Below, piece after piece: positions 1 to 9,558 of a stretch of 64,000 nt of DNA. The translations under genes were made by a program, and so were the position numbers. Origin of the DNA: Marinobacter sp. X15-166B (GTDB lineage: Bacteria; Pseudomonadota; Gammaproteobacteria; Pseudomonadales; Oleiphilaceae); the NCBI RefSeq assembly GCF_001752365.1, contig NZ_MEIY01000001.1, positions 77,254 through 141,253 of the forward strand, in the 5' to 3' direction. Below the pieces are notes generated by a model, which searched no databases, had not been told where the DNA came from, and saw nothing but the letters and a program-made list of their open reading frames with translations. Position 1 is the first letter of the stretch. Every line of letters begins with the position of its first letter.

Positions 1-822
1 GGCTGGAAGACGCTGGAACTGCGTCAGCGCGACCAGCGCAAAGACACCGCCAGGGCGCCCCTGCCCCGTCTGCAGATCGATGCCCCTGTGCTGTGCGAAA
101 GCGCGCAGGTGCAGGAACGAACCACCAAACCACCGCAACACTTTACCGACGCCACCCTGCTGGCGGCCATGACCAACATCGCGCGGTTTGTCAGCGACGC
201 CGAATTGCGCAAAACACTGCGGGACACCGACGGCCTCGGCACCGAGGCCACCCGCGCCAACATCATCGAATTGCTGTTCAAGCGTGATTACCTGTATCGG
301 GACGCCCGCTACATTCGCGCCACGGAAAAAGGCCACTCACTGATCAATGCCCTGCCGGACAGCATCCGCCAGCCCGACATCACCGCCATCTGGGAAGCCA
401 CTCTGGAATCCATCTGCCAGGGCAGTGGCGATCCGCACGCCTTTATTCACGACATTCAGCGGCAGGTGTCCGGGTTCATCACTGTCCCGCAGGCACCCCC
501 CACCCGGCAGCCAGAGACAGGCCTGCCGCCCGCCGTCCACTGCCCCAAGTGCCGCGCCCCCATGCGTAAACGGGACGGCAAATTTGGCGAGTTTTTTGCC
601 TGCACCCGCTTTCCCGACTGCAACGGCACCCGCCCCGTTGACACAGGGTTGCCGCAGGATGGCACCAGCCAGAAGCCCATCCCCTGCCCCCACTGCTTTT
701 CCCCTCTGGTTCGGAGAAAAGGCAAAAAGGGCTGGTTCTGGGGGTGCAGTGCCTATCCGGGCTGCCGCCATACCGCAGACGACAACAACGGCCAGCCGGT
801 GCTGGCTGCGCGCAAGCCGTAG
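1..822 (+). CDS. topB: DNA topoisomerase III, C-terminal part (partial)
   Basis: The reading frame is open from the first base, so the gene begins upstream of the window and only its last 273 codons are seen. TopB is a type IA topoisomerase that relaxes negative supercoils and decatenates DNA in the cytoplasm. The visible part has the end of the core (DTDGLGTEATRANIIELL, the motif that closes the catalytic gate in type IA enzymes) followed by two C4 zinc ribbons: CPKC...CTRFPDC and CPHC...CSAYPGC. The catalytic tyrosine would lie upstream. The protein ends 117 bases before the next gene, a separately regulated response regulator. TopA also carries zinc ribbons, but the GTEATRANIIE style and only two ribbons favour TopB. 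Confidence 0.9.
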   Translation, partial: GWKTLELRQRDQRKDTARAPLPRLQIDAPVLCESAQVQERTTKPPQHFTDATLLAAMTNIARFVSDAELRKTLRDTDGLGTEATRANIIELLFKRDYLYRDARYIRATEKGHSLINALPDSIRQPDITAIWEATLESICQGSGDPHAFIHDIQRQVSGFITVPQAPPTRQPETGLPPAVHCPKCRAPMRKRDGKFGEFFACTRFPDCNGTRPVDTGLPQDGTSQKPIPCPHCFSPLVRRKGKKGWFWGCSAYPGCRHTADDNNGQPVLAARKP

Positions 823-870
823 ACCTCAAGCCCCCGGGGCGCCGATTTGTAGTATGTTTACGCAACACTA

Positions 871-912
871 CACAATGACACTGATCGGGTGTCGATGTTT
901 TGACACAATGAC
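871..912. promoter_or_regulatory. Candidate operator upstream of the response regulator
   Basis: The 9-mer CACAATGAC occurs at 871-879 and again at 904-912, a 33-base offset (about three helical turns). Between them lies the inverted repeat GTGTC-N8-GACAC (889-906), overlapped by TGACAC/GTGTC (876-893). Direct repeats on one DNA face are typical of OmpR-family binding, so autoregulation by the gene that follows is a reasonable inference. Confidence 0.4.
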
Positions 913-938
913 CGTAATGAATTCATGGAGTACACAGG

Positions 939-1664
939 ATGCATATTGCGTTGCTGGAAGACGAGCAGGAACAGGCCCAGCATATTCAGGCAATGCTGAC
1001 AGAGCGCGATTATCAGTGCGACGCCTTCCCGAACGGGGAAACTTTTATCAGTGCGGTCCTGCATGGCAGCTACGATTTGTTGATTCTGGACTGGCAGATT
1101 CCGGACATGACCGGCATCGACGTACTCAAGGCGGTTCGCGCCCGGCTGGACTGGCCCGTACCCATCATATTTCTGACCCAGCGGGACAGCGAGGAAGACA
1201 TAGTGCGCGCGCTGGACGCGGGGGCCGATGACTACCTGGTCAAACCGGCCCGTCCTGCCGAGCTGCCCGCACGCATCAGCGCTCTGGCCCGGCGGGTCAA
1301 CCCGGACAACGCCCAGCAAATCCTGGTGTTCGGTCCTTTTGTGATTGACACTCAGGCACGCTCTATCAGCCTCCACGGCGAACCGCTGACGCTCACCGAC
1401 AAGGATTTCGACCTCGCCCTGTTTCTGTTCCAGAACCAAGGACGCCTGCTGAGTCGGGATGTCCTGTTGCAGCGGGTCTGGGGGTTTACCCGTGACATCA
1501 ACACCCGCACCGTGGATACCCACATGAGTCGCCTGCGCCGCCGCCTCGGGCTCAACCCGGACAACGGTTTTCGGATTAAAACCATTTACCAGCGCGGCTA
1601 CCGTTTGGAAACCACGAACACCGTGGCCGCCAACGGTATTGCTCACCTCGCCGAACTTGCCTGA
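939..1664 (+). CDS. OmpR/PhoB-family response regulator
   Basis: This 241-residue cytoplasmic two-component regulator has an N-terminal receiver domain (about 1-118) with the acidic pair E7/D8, the phospho-acceptor D51 in LILDWQ and a conserved lysine in DDYLVKPARP. The C-terminal winged-helix DNA-binding domain (about 130-230) contains LTDKDFDLALFLFQNQGRLLSRDVLLQRVWG and the VDTHMSRLRRRLG recognition segment. The FecR/LysM gene starts one base after its stop codon, and a histidine kinase follows, so its likely partner kinase is in the same operon. A direct-repeat element upstream suggests autoregulation. The signal it responds to is unknown. Confidence 0.9.
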   Translation: MHIALLEDEQEQAQHIQAMLTERDYQCDAFPNGETFISAVLHGSYDLLILDWQIPDMTGIDVLKAVRARLDWPVPIIFLTQRDSEEDIVRALDAGADDYLVKPARPAELPARISALARRVNPDNAQQILVFGPFVIDTQARSISLHGEPLTLTDKDFDLALFLFQNQGRLLSRDVLLQRVWGFTRDINTRTVDTHMSRLRRRLGLNPDNGFRIKTIYQRGYRLETTNTVAANGIAHLAELA

Positions 1665-1665
1665 T

Positions 1666-3333
1666 ATGTCCACCGTGTATCCCTTGTCCCGGTCTGCACG
1701 GGTCCGCAGGATTGTTGCCCCCCTGGCGGTGCTCGGTTCGCTGCTGACGTTGCCGGTGCAGGCCGCGTTGCCCGTCGCGCAAGGCTCCCAGTTCCATGCG
1801 TCCGGTGCAGGCACAGGCCTGAGCGGCTCTCAGACGTCCGACTGGACCTATACCGTCGGAGCCGACGAGCAACTGGAAGATATTGCCGCCTCCTTGCTCG
1901 CGAAACAGTACACCAGCCAACAACTGCGCACCTACAACCGCCTGTCCACCGAGACGGCGCTGACCAAAGGCGACGCGCTGCGCATACCGCGTGCGTGGCT
2001 GAAGCGCCGCCCCGGGCCAGCGCGGGCCCAAGGTGTGGACGGCCGGGCCCAGCTTATTTCCGGTGCCACCGGGCGCGTCCGGCCATTGATTGAGAATCAA
2101 CTGATCCGCGCCGGTGACGAGGTGGTCTCCCATGCAGGCTCCACCACCATCGTCCTCGCAGACAATTCCACCCTGCGCCTGGGCCCCGACACCCGTCTGA
2201 CATTCAACCGCCTGACCCAATTTGGCAAGCAGGGCATGATAGATACCCGCCTGCGCCTCCAGCAGGGCAGCCTGCAAACCACCGTTCAGCCATTGGAGGA
2301 AGATGGCTCCCGCTTTGAAATCGAAACCCCGTCGGCCCTCGCCAGCGTGCGCGGTACGGCTTTTACCCTGCAAACCGAGCCGGGCGTTACCCGGGTGCAG
2401 GTGACCGACGGTCTGGTGGCGTTCGGAACCCCCGGCAAGCTGCACCATATTCCGGCCGGCTACAGTGCCACCATTGATAACCGCTCCCCCGGCGACCTGC
2501 GTATCTACCAACGCCCGCCGGCACCTGCGCTCGCCGTTCCGACTGCGCCGGTAACCTCTTTGCCCCTGACCCTCAAGTGGGCTCACGAGGGTGCCGACCG
2601 TTACCAGCTGGACCTCTTCGCCGGTCCCCATGGGCGCTGGCTGCGCAGCGAAACCGTGCCGGCCGACCGTTTCACATTAACGCAGCTGAGCAACGGCCAG
2701 TACCAGGTTGAGGTGGCCGCTTTGAGCCATGCCGGTGTCACCGGTATGCCCGCCACCGCCTCGTTCGAGGTGGAACTGCTGGCCAAGGGCGCGCAATTGC
2801 TGTCACCCGAAGACGACGCCAGCACCGACGACGACCGGCCCACATTCTCCTGGCGCTTCCGGGGCAACAACGAAGTGGCGCGAGTAGAGATTGCCGACGG
2901 ACCGGATTTCGACAACCTGCTGGCCACCAGTGCATGGGCCACCACCACCTCCGCCCGGCCCACCACCGCCCTGCGGCCGGGGCAGTATTACTGGCGGGTG
3001 GCCACCGAAGCGGGCGGCACCTCCGCCGCCAGCAGCGCCACCCGGACCCTGCTGGTCAACGGCAGCTTGCCACCCACCCGGATCACCGACGTCAAATACA
3101 GCGAGAGCCAGGTGCGAATCTACTGGGAAGAAGTCGATACGACCTCAGAATACTTGATTCAGTTGTCAGAAGACCCTAAATTCGCACGCGTCGTCAGACA
3201 GGCAACGGTGACCAACACCACAGCCGCCTTGCGCCTGATCCCCGGAAGACGATACTTTGTGCGCGTCAAAGCAGTCTCAAACGGTCCCATTTCCAGTCGC
3301 TGGGGACCCGGCAGGGAGCTGTATATCGACTAA
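1666..3333 (+). CDS. Secreted FecR-domain protein with LysM-like and fibronectin-like regions
   Basis: The start is placed at the ATG one base after the upstream stop; the frame is open from a TTG at 1639, but only the ATG gives a clean signal peptide ending in LTLPVQA. The mature protein has a LysM-like segment (YTVGADEQLEDIAASLLA...NRL...GDALRIP), then a FecR-type domain with the hallmark SALASVRGTAFTLQTEPG, then about 280 residues of beta-rich, fibronectin-like repeats (DRYQLDLF..., ARVEIADGPDF..., EYLIQLSEDPKF...). FecR domains are usually periplasmic signalling modules; LysM suggests peptidoglycan binding. Lying between a response regulator and its kinase, it may be an envelope sensor for the pair. 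That role is inference. Confidence 0.8.
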   Translation: MSTVYPLSRSARVRRIVAPLAVLGSLLTLPVQAALPVAQGSQFHASGAGTGLSGSQTSDWTYTVGADEQLEDIAASLLAKQYTSQQLRTYNRLSTETALTKGDALRIPRAWLKRRPGPARAQGVDGRAQLISGATGRVRPLIENQLIRAGDEVVSHAGSTTIVLADNSTLRLGPDTRLTFNRLTQFGKQGMIDTRLRLQQGSLQTTVQPLEEDGSRFEIETPSALASVRGTAFTLQTEPGVTRVQVTDGLVAFGTPGKLHHIPAGYSATIDNRSPGDLRIYQRPPAPALAVPTAPVTSLPLTLKWAHEGADRYQLDLFAGPHGRWLRSETVPADRFTLTQLSNGQYQVEVAALSHAGVTGMPATASFEVELLAKGAQLLSPEDDASTDDDRPTFSWRFRGNNEVARVEIADGPDFDNLLATSAWATTTSARPTTALRPGQYYWRVATEAGGTSAASSATRTLLVNGSLPPTRITDVKYSESQVRIYWEEVDTTSEYLIQLSEDPKFARVVRQATVTNTTAALRLIPGRRYFVRVKAVSNGPISSRWGPGRELYID

Positions 3334-3364
3334 TTAGCCATCAACCGAAAGCAAAACCATACTC

Positions 3365-5053
3365 ATGACGAGGGATTGGAAGCCAAAACGTAACACTCGC
3401 CGGGTATTGGGTTTGTCACTGTTAATCACGCTGTTAGGGTGCGCCGTCGCCATCGCGGTCTTGGTTGCCGGTGCCGCTGCCCTGCAGCTGATTGGCGCCA
3501 TCTGGCTCGTCGTCTCGCTGGCGCTGCTGATGCCCTGCCTTGGGTTTCCGCTGTGGTACGCCTGGCGCACAGCACAGACCCAGCGGTTCCTCCGCCGGCA
3601 ACTGGACCAGCTGGACCAAAGCCCCCACATCAACCTGCCGGAGGTGACCCAGCGTCGCCCCGAAAGCATTCTCGAACACCTCCGCCAGTTGCTGAGACCG
3701 CACGGCTGGTATCTGTCCCGTGATGGCCAGCTGCTGGCGTCCTGCAAGCTGGACAGCGCCGACGTTCCCCACCTGCACGCCCCCGAGACCTGGCTCCATG
3801 ACGGCAACCAGAGCTGGGTTCAGCTGACGCGGGGTAACCACCGCTATGTACTGGGCCTGGTGCTAGGCAACGATCTGCACTGCGCCGCCTACCAGCATTA
3901 CCTGCAGCGACTGCAAATACAGGCTCACTCCGCCGACCCTCGCCCCACCGTTGCCCGCCAACACCTGTGCACTGATATCGAACGGGTGCGGCTGGCAACA
4001 GAACGCATGGGCAGCATGCAGCAGTTTACCTACCGCAGTTTCGAGCACATGCCGGATGGCATCATTGTCACCGACGCACTCGGCATTATTCAGTTCGCCA
4101 ACGGGCACATCGAGACCTGGTTCAACGAGCCGCGCATCAGTCTCATTGGCATGCCTTTGTTGCGCCTGCTGCAGGGCCACGACCCCCGGGAAATCCCACC
4201 GTGGCAGGAGACCGTCGCCGAAACTTTGACTCTGGGCCAGAGCCACACCGTTGATTTGCATATCCGCGGCAAGGATTACCTGATCCATTTAGCGCCCTTC
4301 GTCCCCAGAGGCGACGATCAGAAAGGCCTCATTGCCAACATTTCCGATATCACACAGCTGCGGGAACAGCAGCGCCAACACCGGGAAACCATCGATTTCA
4401 TCTCCCACGATGTGCGCTCGCCACTGGTCTCACAACTTGCCCTGATCGAGCAGATGAAGCGCACCCCGGGCACGGTTCAGCCCGAACAGCTGGAGCAGCT
4501 GGGCAAACTGGCGCGACGCAGCTATCAACTGGCGGAGGAGTTCGTCCAACTGGCAAGGGCCGAACAACTCACTGAAACCCGCTTCTACGAATGCGAGTTG
4601 CTGGAAATTGCCGAAAATGCGCGGGACAGCGTGGTCGAGCAGGCCTCCGAGCGGGGGCTCACCCTGAATCTGCAAGGCTGCGAAAATCTTTGGCTGCGAG
4701 GCAACGCCGAACTGCTGGAGCGCGCCGTCATCAACCTGATCACCAACGCCGTGCAGTACAGTGCGCCCGGCACCACGGTCACCGTTCAGGTTTTCCGAGC
4801 GGGTTATCAGGCGTGCCTCACGGTGTCCGACGAAGGCAACGGCATCGCTGAAAACGAGCTCCCCTTCCTGTTCGAGCGCTACCGGCGGCAGAAGAGCAGC
4901 GAGCTCTCCGGCAGCCACGGCGCCGGACTGGGGCTGTCGTTCGTGAAAGTGGTGGTGGAAAAGCACCGGGGGGACATCGACGTGACCAGCCAGTTGGGCG
5001 AGGGCTCGGTATTCACCATCAAGCTGCCCATCGCCGACCTGCCGCCCGGCTGA
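3365..5053 (+). CDS. Membrane PAS-domain sensor histidine kinase
   Basis: A 562-residue inner-membrane kinase. Two hydrophobic segments lie at about residues 13-35 and 38-63, followed by a poorly conserved cytoplasmic stretch and a PAS domain (about 220-330, FEHMPDGIIVTDALGIIQFAN). The HisKA helix carries the phospho-accepting H348 in DFISHDVRSPL. The ATPase domain shows the N box (AVINLITNAVQYS), the G1 box (VSDEGNGI) and the G2 box (GAGLGLSFVKVV). It lies 31 bases after the FecR/LysM gene and is the obvious partner of the regulator at 939. It lacks a large extracytoplasmic sensor domain, consistent with the FecR/LysM protein providing sensing, though that is inference. Confidence 0.88.
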   Translation: MTRDWKPKRNTRRVLGLSLLITLLGCAVAIAVLVAGAAALQLIGAIWLVVSLALLMPCLGFPLWYAWRTAQTQRFLRRQLDQLDQSPHINLPEVTQRRPESILEHLRQLLRPHGWYLSRDGQLLASCKLDSADVPHLHAPETWLHDGNQSWVQLTRGNHRYVLGLVLGNDLHCAAYQHYLQRLQIQAHSADPRPTVARQHLCTDIERVRLATERMGSMQQFTYRSFEHMPDGIIVTDALGIIQFANGHIETWFNEPRISLIGMPLLRLLQGHDPREIPPWQETVAETLTLGQSHTVDLHIRGKDYLIHLAPFVPRGDDQKGLIANISDITQLREQQRQHRETIDFISHDVRSPLVSQLALIEQMKRTPGTVQPEQLEQLGKLARRSYQLAEEFVQLARAEQLTETRFYECELLEIAENARDSVVEQASERGLTLNLQGCENLWLRGNAELLERAVINLITNAVQYSAPGTTVTVQVFRAGYQACLTVSDEGNGIAENELPFLFERYRRQKSSELSGSHGAGLGLSFVKVVVEKHRGDIDVTSQLGEGSVFTIKLPIADLPPG

Positions 5054-5056
5054 TGG

Positions 5057-5500
5057 TTAAATCCGCTTGCTGACAACGGCCGAGGGTGCGCTCATCAACC
5101 CATCCGCGTCCACCGCCTGGACCGTAAAGAACCATTCGCCTTTGGCGAGGTTGGCGACCCGGTAACTCATCTGTACGTTGGGGTTATCATTGGGCAGGAC
5201 GATTTGCTGATCGAGATCATTCGAGTCGCGGCCGTAGCGAATGACATAACTGCCAAGGGCGTAGGGGTCGATAAACTCACCATTGACCCGTTGGGACGGC
5301 GCTTCCCAGGACAGCAACGCGGAGTAATCCGCGTCCACGGCGTCAGAGTCGGCACCCGCTATACCCGCGCCGCCGGGGGTCACCACCTTGTCTGGCACGG
5401 TGGTGGTTTCGGACCCGCCGTCGCCGCAGCCAGCGAGCCCGACCGCCAGAACACCGGCAAGCACAAGCCGGCAGAACAATTTATTGACTCTAAACAGCAT
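5057..5500 (-). CDS. Small lipoprotein with a fibronectin type III-like domain
   Basis: The start is set at the ATG at 5500, which gives a lipoprotein signal (hydrophobic helix, lipobox LAGC with the lipidated cysteine at residue 25) rather than the longer open frame to 5641. The mature part of about 120 residues reads as one fibronectin-like beta sandwich (SALLSWEAPSQRVNG, YVIRYGRDSNDL, FFTVQAVDADGL). It is convergent with the histidine kinase, with only three bases between the stop codons and no obvious hairpin terminator. Function unknown; an envelope-anchored accessory protein is likely. Confidence 0.75.
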   Translation of the reverse strand: MLFRVNKLFCRLVLAGVLAVGLAGCGDGGSETTTVPDKVVTPGGAGIAGADSDAVDADYSALLSWEAPSQRVNGEFIDPYALGSYVIRYGRDSNDLDQQIVLPNDNPNVQMSYRVANLAKGEWFFTVQAVDADGLMSAPSAVVSKRI

Positions 5501-5660
5501 TAAAAACACCAGTATTTCGTCGATTTGGCGCAATCCTATAGAAAGCCGCGCAAAACTGATGTTTAAAATGACTCCAAAAAGGTTAATAAGCGTCGTATTT
5601 TCGTCACAGTTTGTATACCCGCGTTTGTGGACACAGCGCAAAAACCGACGCCCGAATTTG

Positions 5661-5676
5661 TTTACGTTAACGTCAA
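5661..5676. promoter_or_regulatory. LiuR-like MerR operator (site 1)
   Basis: TTTACGTTAACGTCAA lies 35 bases upstream of the MerR gene and has the perfect core palindrome ACGTTAACGT. It matches the palindromes at 13387 and 38352 and the general form known for LiuR-type MerR regulators of acyl-CoA catabolism. The position suggests autoregulation. Confidence 0.7.
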
Positions 5677-5710
5677 CTTGAATTAGTATTGATTAAAAAA
5701 GGACCACGCC

Positions 5711-6127
5711 ATGGCGCCAAAGACCACGTTCAGTATCAGCGAACTCTCCAAAGAGTTTGATGTCACCACCCGCAGCATCCGCTTTTACGAAGATCAGGGA
5801 TTACTGAAACCCTCCCGGCGGGGGCAGACTCGGGTTTTCAGCACCAAAGACCGGGTCCGCCTGAAACTGATTCTCCGGGGCAAGCGCATGGGCTTCTCGC
5901 TGGCGGAGTCCAAAGAGCTGTTTGATCTGTGGGACGAAACCCCCACCGGTAGCGAAAAACAGCTTAAGAAAATGCTGACCATACTGGCCGACAAACGGGC
6001 TTACCTTGAGCAACAAAAAGACGACATTGCCATGGCGGAAATGGAAATCGACACCGCGGAATCCCGGTGTCGGGCCGCCCTCGCCGAGCTGCAAAACAAA
6101 CCAGCAGTAACGGACTCCGACGGATGA
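5711..6127 (+). CDS. MerR-family regulator, LiuR-like
   Basis: A 138-residue cytoplasmic DNA-binding protein. The N-terminal winged helix is typical of MerR (FSISELSKEFDVTTRSIRFYEDQGLL, residues 7-32), followed by the second helical pair and a long coiled dimerisation helix (about 80-125). There are no metal-binding cysteines, which fits the LiuR branch that senses acyl-CoA intermediates rather than metals. A consensus palindrome lies just upstream and matching ones precede the liv operon and the acyl-CoA synthetase at 36602. The gene heads a set with a CMD-family protein and an acyl-CoA synthetase. The exact ligand cannot be read from the sequence. Confidence 0.85.
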   Translation: MAPKTTFSISELSKEFDVTTRSIRFYEDQGLLKPSRRGQTRVFSTKDRVRLKLILRGKRMGFSLAESKELFDLWDETPTGSEKQLKKMLTILADKRAYLEQQKDDIAMAEMEIDTAESRCRAALAELQNKPAVTDSDG

Positions 6128-6196
6128 GCCACCGCTTCACGCACACAGGTTAACCGCTCGCACCCGGGCCGGACCCTGCAACCGAAAGGACCTGAC

Positions 6197-6775
6197 ATGA
6201 CCAAGAACAACAACCCAGTCGCTCTGGACCTCCCCATCCCCCAACTGGAAGACCTGCCCGAGGATGTGCGGAAGTACTTTGATATCTGCATGGAAAAACT
6301 GGGCATGATTCCCAACGTGCTCACCGCCTACAGCCAGAACCTGCAACAGCTGGACGGCTTCACCCGCCTTTACAATGAACTGATGCTGGGGGACAGCGAA
6401 CTCACCAAGCTGGAACGGGAAATGATTGCAGTGGTGGTGTCGTCAGAAAACAAGTGCTTCTACTGCCTGGTTGCCCACGGCGCGGCCGTGCGCGTGCTGA
6501 GCGGTGATCCCGCTCTGGGTGAGCATCTGGTGATGAATTACCGGTCTGCTAAACTGGATAAACGCCAGCGTGCCATGCTGGATTTCGCCTCTCACCTTAC
6601 CTGCTCTCCCGCAACCGTGGCGGACGATCAGGTGCAGGCACTGCGGGATGCCGGCTTCAGCGATCGAGGAATCTGGGATCTGAGCAACGTCATCGGTTTC
6701 TACAACATGTCGAACCGCGTGGCGATTGCCAGCGACATGCAGCCAAACCCTGAGTATCACCGCCAGAGCCGATAA
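6197..6775 (+). CDS. Peroxidase-related protein of the carboxymuconolactone decarboxylase / AhpD family
   Basis: A 192-residue all-helical protein with the AhpD-like active-site motif C87-x2-C90-x3-H94 ([11 protein letters not shown]) and the leading acidic residue of the family in [13 protein letters not shown]. Members form oligomers and act as thiol-dependent peroxidases or, in other branches, decarboxylases. The ribosome binding site AGGA is six bases before the ATG. It lies between the MerR regulator and an acyl-CoA synthetase and is probably co-transcribed with the latter. Its substrate is not evident; redox protection during acid oxidation is one guess. Confidence 0.8.
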   Translation: MTKNNNPVALDLPIPQLEDLPEDVRKYFDICMEKLGMIPNVLTAYSQNLQQLDGFTRLYNELMLGDSELTKLEREMIAVVVSSENKCFYCLVAHGAAVRVLSGDPALGEHLVMNYRSAKLDKRQRAMLDFASHLTCSPATVADDQVQALRDAGFSDRGIWDLSNVIGFYNMSNRVAIASDMQPNPEYHRQSR

Positions 6776-6828
6776 GCGTTCCGGCGCCGCTCAGACTTCC
6801 CCCACAACAACCAGCCAGAGGCAGATTA

Positions 6829-8514
6829 ATGAGCCAGACTCTTCCAAGCTACACCAGCGGTACCTCCACCACCCCCCTGCTGGGCATGACCATCGGCGAC
6901 ATGCTCGATCGCACCGCCGCCCGCTACCCCGACACCGAAGCCCTGGTGTGTCTGCATCAGGATATCCGCTGGACCTACCAGGAGTTTCTGGCCAAGGTCA
7001 ACGAAGCGGCCCGGGCCTTTCTCACAATTGGCGTTAAACGGGGAGATCGCGTGGGCATCTGGGCGCCCAACCGCTATGAGTGGACGGTGACTCAATTTGC
7101 CACCGCCAAGGTCGGCGCCATTCTGGTTAATATCAACCCGGCCTATGGGCTGCATGAACTTGCGTACGCCATGAACCTGGCGGGCATAAGCGTCCTGGTC
7201 ACCGCCGACCGGTTTAAAGCGTCCGATTATCGCAACACTCTGTATGAGCTGGCCCCCGAACTCAAAACCGCCACCCCGGGCGAGCTCAAGGCCCAGCGCG
7301 TGGCCGAGCTGCGCGCGGTGATCAACCTGGATACCGAGCGACACGCCGGCATGTGGAGCTGGGCCGAGTTCATTGGTTTTGCGGATCAGGTTAGCGAAGA
7401 CACCCTGCACAAGACGCAGAGTCAGCTGCAATTCGACGACCCCATCAACATCCAGTTCACCTCGGGCACCACCGGCAACCCCAAAGGAGCCACCCTCACC
7501 CACCACAACATTCTGAACAACGGCTTCTTTGTGGGCGAAAGCCAGACCTTGACGGAGCACGACCGGCTGGTTATTCCGGTGCCGTTGTACCACTGCTTCG
7601 GCATGGTGATGGGCAATCTGGGCTGCATCACCCACGGCTCCACCATGATCTACCCCGGGGAAAGTTTTGAGCCCCAAGCGGTGCTACAGGCGGTGCATCA
7701 GGAGAAGGCCACCGCACTCTACGGAGTACCCACCATGTTCATCGCCGAACTGGCGGTGCCGGAGTTTGACTCCTACGACCTGTCCACCCTGCGCACCGGT
7801 ATCATGGCGGGCTCCATCTGCCCCGCGGAGGTGATGAAACAGGTCAACAGCAAGATGAACATGAACGAAGTGCAGATCGCCTACGGCATGACCGAAACCA
7901 GTCCGGTGTCCACCCAGACCAGCGCCAGCGATCCGTTCGACAAACGGGTCACCACGGTGGGTCGCACCCAGCCGCATCTGGAGACCAAAATTGTCGACCC
8001 GGGCACCGGCAACGTCCTGCCCCGGGGCGAAGTGGGTGAACTGTGCACCCGGGGTTACAGCGTGATGCTTAAATACTGGAACGATGAAGAGCAAACCCGC
8101 GAAGCCATTGATCCGTCGGGCTGGATGCACACCGGGGATCTGGCCGTGATGGACGATGAGGGTTATATCCAGATCGTCGGTCGCATCAAGGACATGGTGA
8201 TTCGGGGCGGCGAGAACATTTACCCGAAAGAAATCGAGGAGTTTCTGTACACCCATCCGTCCATCGAGGAAGTTCAGGTCACCGGCATACCCGATGAGAA
8301 GTACGGTGAGGAGCTGATCGCCTGGGTCAAACTGCGTCCCGGTGCTGAGCCGGTGGACGCCGACGGGCTGATCGCCTTCTGCAAGGGCAAAATTGCCCAC
8401 TTCAAGATTCCCCGCAACTACAAGTTCGTGGAGGAATTCCCGATGACGGTGACCGGCAAGATCCAGAAATTCAAAATGCGGGAAATCTCCATTGAGGAAT
8501 TAGGCTTGAAGTAA
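6829..8514 (+). CDS. Acyl-CoA synthetase (AMP-forming, FadD-like)
   Basis: A 561-residue ANL-superfamily ligase that activates a carboxylic acid with ATP and CoA. Motifs: the phosphate loop [16 protein letters not shown], the A5 motif [10 protein letters not shown], the A7/A8 hinge ([25 protein letters not shown]) and the C-terminal catalytic lysine in [10 protein letters not shown]. Length and motifs match medium/long-chain fatty acyl-CoA or related ligases. It follows the CMD-family gene by 53 bases and is closed by a strong hairpin terminator. The third of the set of MerR-linked genes, it probably activates an acid imported by the neighbouring ABC system. Substrate chain length is not deducible. 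Confidence 0.88.
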   Translation: MSQTLPSYTSGTSTTPLLGMTIGDMLDRTAARYPDTEALVCLHQDIRWTYQEFLAKVNEAARAFLTIGVKRGDRVGIWAPNRYEWTVTQFATAKVGAILVNINPAYGLHELAYAMNLAGISVLVTADRFKASDYRNTLYELAPELKTATPGELKAQRVAELRAVINLDTERHAGMWSWAEFIGFADQVSEDTLHKTQSQLQFDDPINIQFTSGTTGNPKGATLTHHNILNNGFFVGESQTLTEHDRLVIPVPLYHCFGMVMGNLGCITHGSTMIYPGESFEPQAVLQAVHQEKATALYGVPTMFIAELAVPEFDSYDLSTLRTGIMAGSICPAEVMKQVNSKMNMNEVQIAYGMTETSPVSTQTSASDPFDKRVTTVGRTQPHLETKIVDPGTGNVLPRGEVGELCTRGYSVMLKYWNDEEQTREAIDPSGWMHTGDLAVMDDEGYIQIVGRIKDMVIRGGENIYPKEIEEFLYTHPSIEEVQVTGIPDEKYGEELIAWVKLRPGAEPVDADGLIAFCKGKIAHFKIPRNYKFVEEFPMTVTGKIQKFKMREISIEELGLK

Positions 8515-8530
8515 CCACCCGAACAAAAAA

Positions 8531-8559
8531 AGACCCCGGCACAGCCGGGGTCTTTTTTT
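8531..8559. terminator. Rho-independent terminator (bidirectional)
   Basis: AGACCCCGGC-acA-GCCGGGGTCT forms a strong stem, with an A run before it and a T run after it, so it can stop transcription from both the synthetase on the + strand and the liv operon on the - strand. Confidence 0.9.
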
Positions 8560-8572
8560 AGGGCCTGGGTTG

Positions 8573-9556
8573 CTAGCCCATATTCTTCCTCACAAACTTC
8601 TGCACCTCGCCCACAATACCGCCCCGGAACGCCAGCACGGTGACCACAAAGATGACACCGAGAATGGGGTCCACCCAGTCTCTGAGCGGCCCCTGAGCCA
8701 GCTGATACTCGATGTTAACCACAAACATGGCGCCCACCACCGGCCCCAGCAAGGTCCCCATACCGCCTACCAGTGTCATCAGGATGACCTCACCGGACAT
8801 GTGCCAGTGGGCATCGTTCAGGGATGCCAGCTCGAACACCACCGATTTCATCGAACCGGCCAGACCGGCAAGTGCTGCAGAGATCACAAAAGCCAGAATT
8901 TTGTAGCGGTCCACCTTATAGCCCAGGGACACGGCCCGGGGTTCGTTCTGCTTGATGGCCTTCAACACCTGACCATAGGGGCTGCTGATAATCCGCTGCA
9001 CCAGCAGGTAGCAGCCGAGAAAGACCGCCAGCACGAAGTAATACATGTTCAGGTTGTTTTCCAGATCGATCACGCCCAGCAATGTTCCTCTGGGTATGCC
9101 GTGCAGGCCATCCTCACCGCCGGTAAATTCGGATTGCACGAAAAAGAAGAACACTAACTGGGCCAGCGCCAGGGTCACCATGGCGAAATAAATGCCCTGG
9201 CGGCGAATGGCGAGCAGCGCAAACCCCAACCCGAGCGCAGTTGCCACCAGGGTTCCCGCAATAATGCCCATCTCCGTGGTGAGACCGCTGTAATTACTGA
9301 GCAGGTAACCCGTGGTGTAACCGCCGGTCGCCAGAAACGCTGCGTGGCCGAACGACAGCAAGCCGGTGAACCCGAACAGCAGGTTGAAGGCCACCGCAAA
9401 CAGCGCGAAGCACAGGATTTTCATCAGAAACACGGGGTATATCGCAAAGGGTGCCAGCAGCAACAGCACCAGCAGCACCGTGTTGAGGATCAGTTTTCTG
9501 CGATCCTCACTTTTTTGTTGCGCCAGGATGGTTTTCTGGATATCGGACTGACTCAT
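8573..9556 (-). CDS. livM: Branched-chain amino-acid-type ABC transporter permease LivM
   Basis: A 327-residue inner-membrane permease with about eight to ten hydrophobic segments and the LivM signature stretch (LLFGFTGLLSFGHAAFLATGGYT). It is the last gene of the divergently placed HAAT-type ABC importer, two bases after livH. LivM and LivH form the transmembrane heterodimer through which the binding protein delivers substrate. In this setting (MerR regulator and acyl-CoA synthetases with shared operators) the cargo is more likely a carboxylic acid than leucine, which is an inference. Confidence 0.9.
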   Translation of the reverse strand: MSQSDIQKTILAQQKSEDRRKLILNTVLLVLLLLAPFAIYPVFLMKILCFALFAVAFNLLFGFTGLLSFGHAAFLATGGYTTGYLLSNYSGLTTEMGIIAGTLVATALGLGFALLAIRRQGIYFAMVTLALAQLVFFFFVQSEFTGGEDGLHGIPRGTLLGVIDLENNLNMYYFVLAVFLGCYLLVQRIISSPYGQVLKAIKQNEPRAVSLGYKVDRYKILAFVISAALAGLAGSMKSVVFELASLNDAHWHMSGEVILMTLVGGMGTLLGPVVGAMFVVNIEYQLAQGPLRDWVDPILGVIFVVTVLAFRGGIVGEVQKFVRKNMG

Positions 9557-9558
9557 GA

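Noticed and set aside
858..2631. Long minus-strand frames opposite the response regulator and FecR gene
   Set aside because: They are shadow frames of high-GC genes; codon pattern and homology support only the plus-strand genes.
6826..7677. Minus-strand frame opposite the acyl-CoA synthetase
   Set aside because: Shadow of the plus-strand gene, which shows all ligase motifs.
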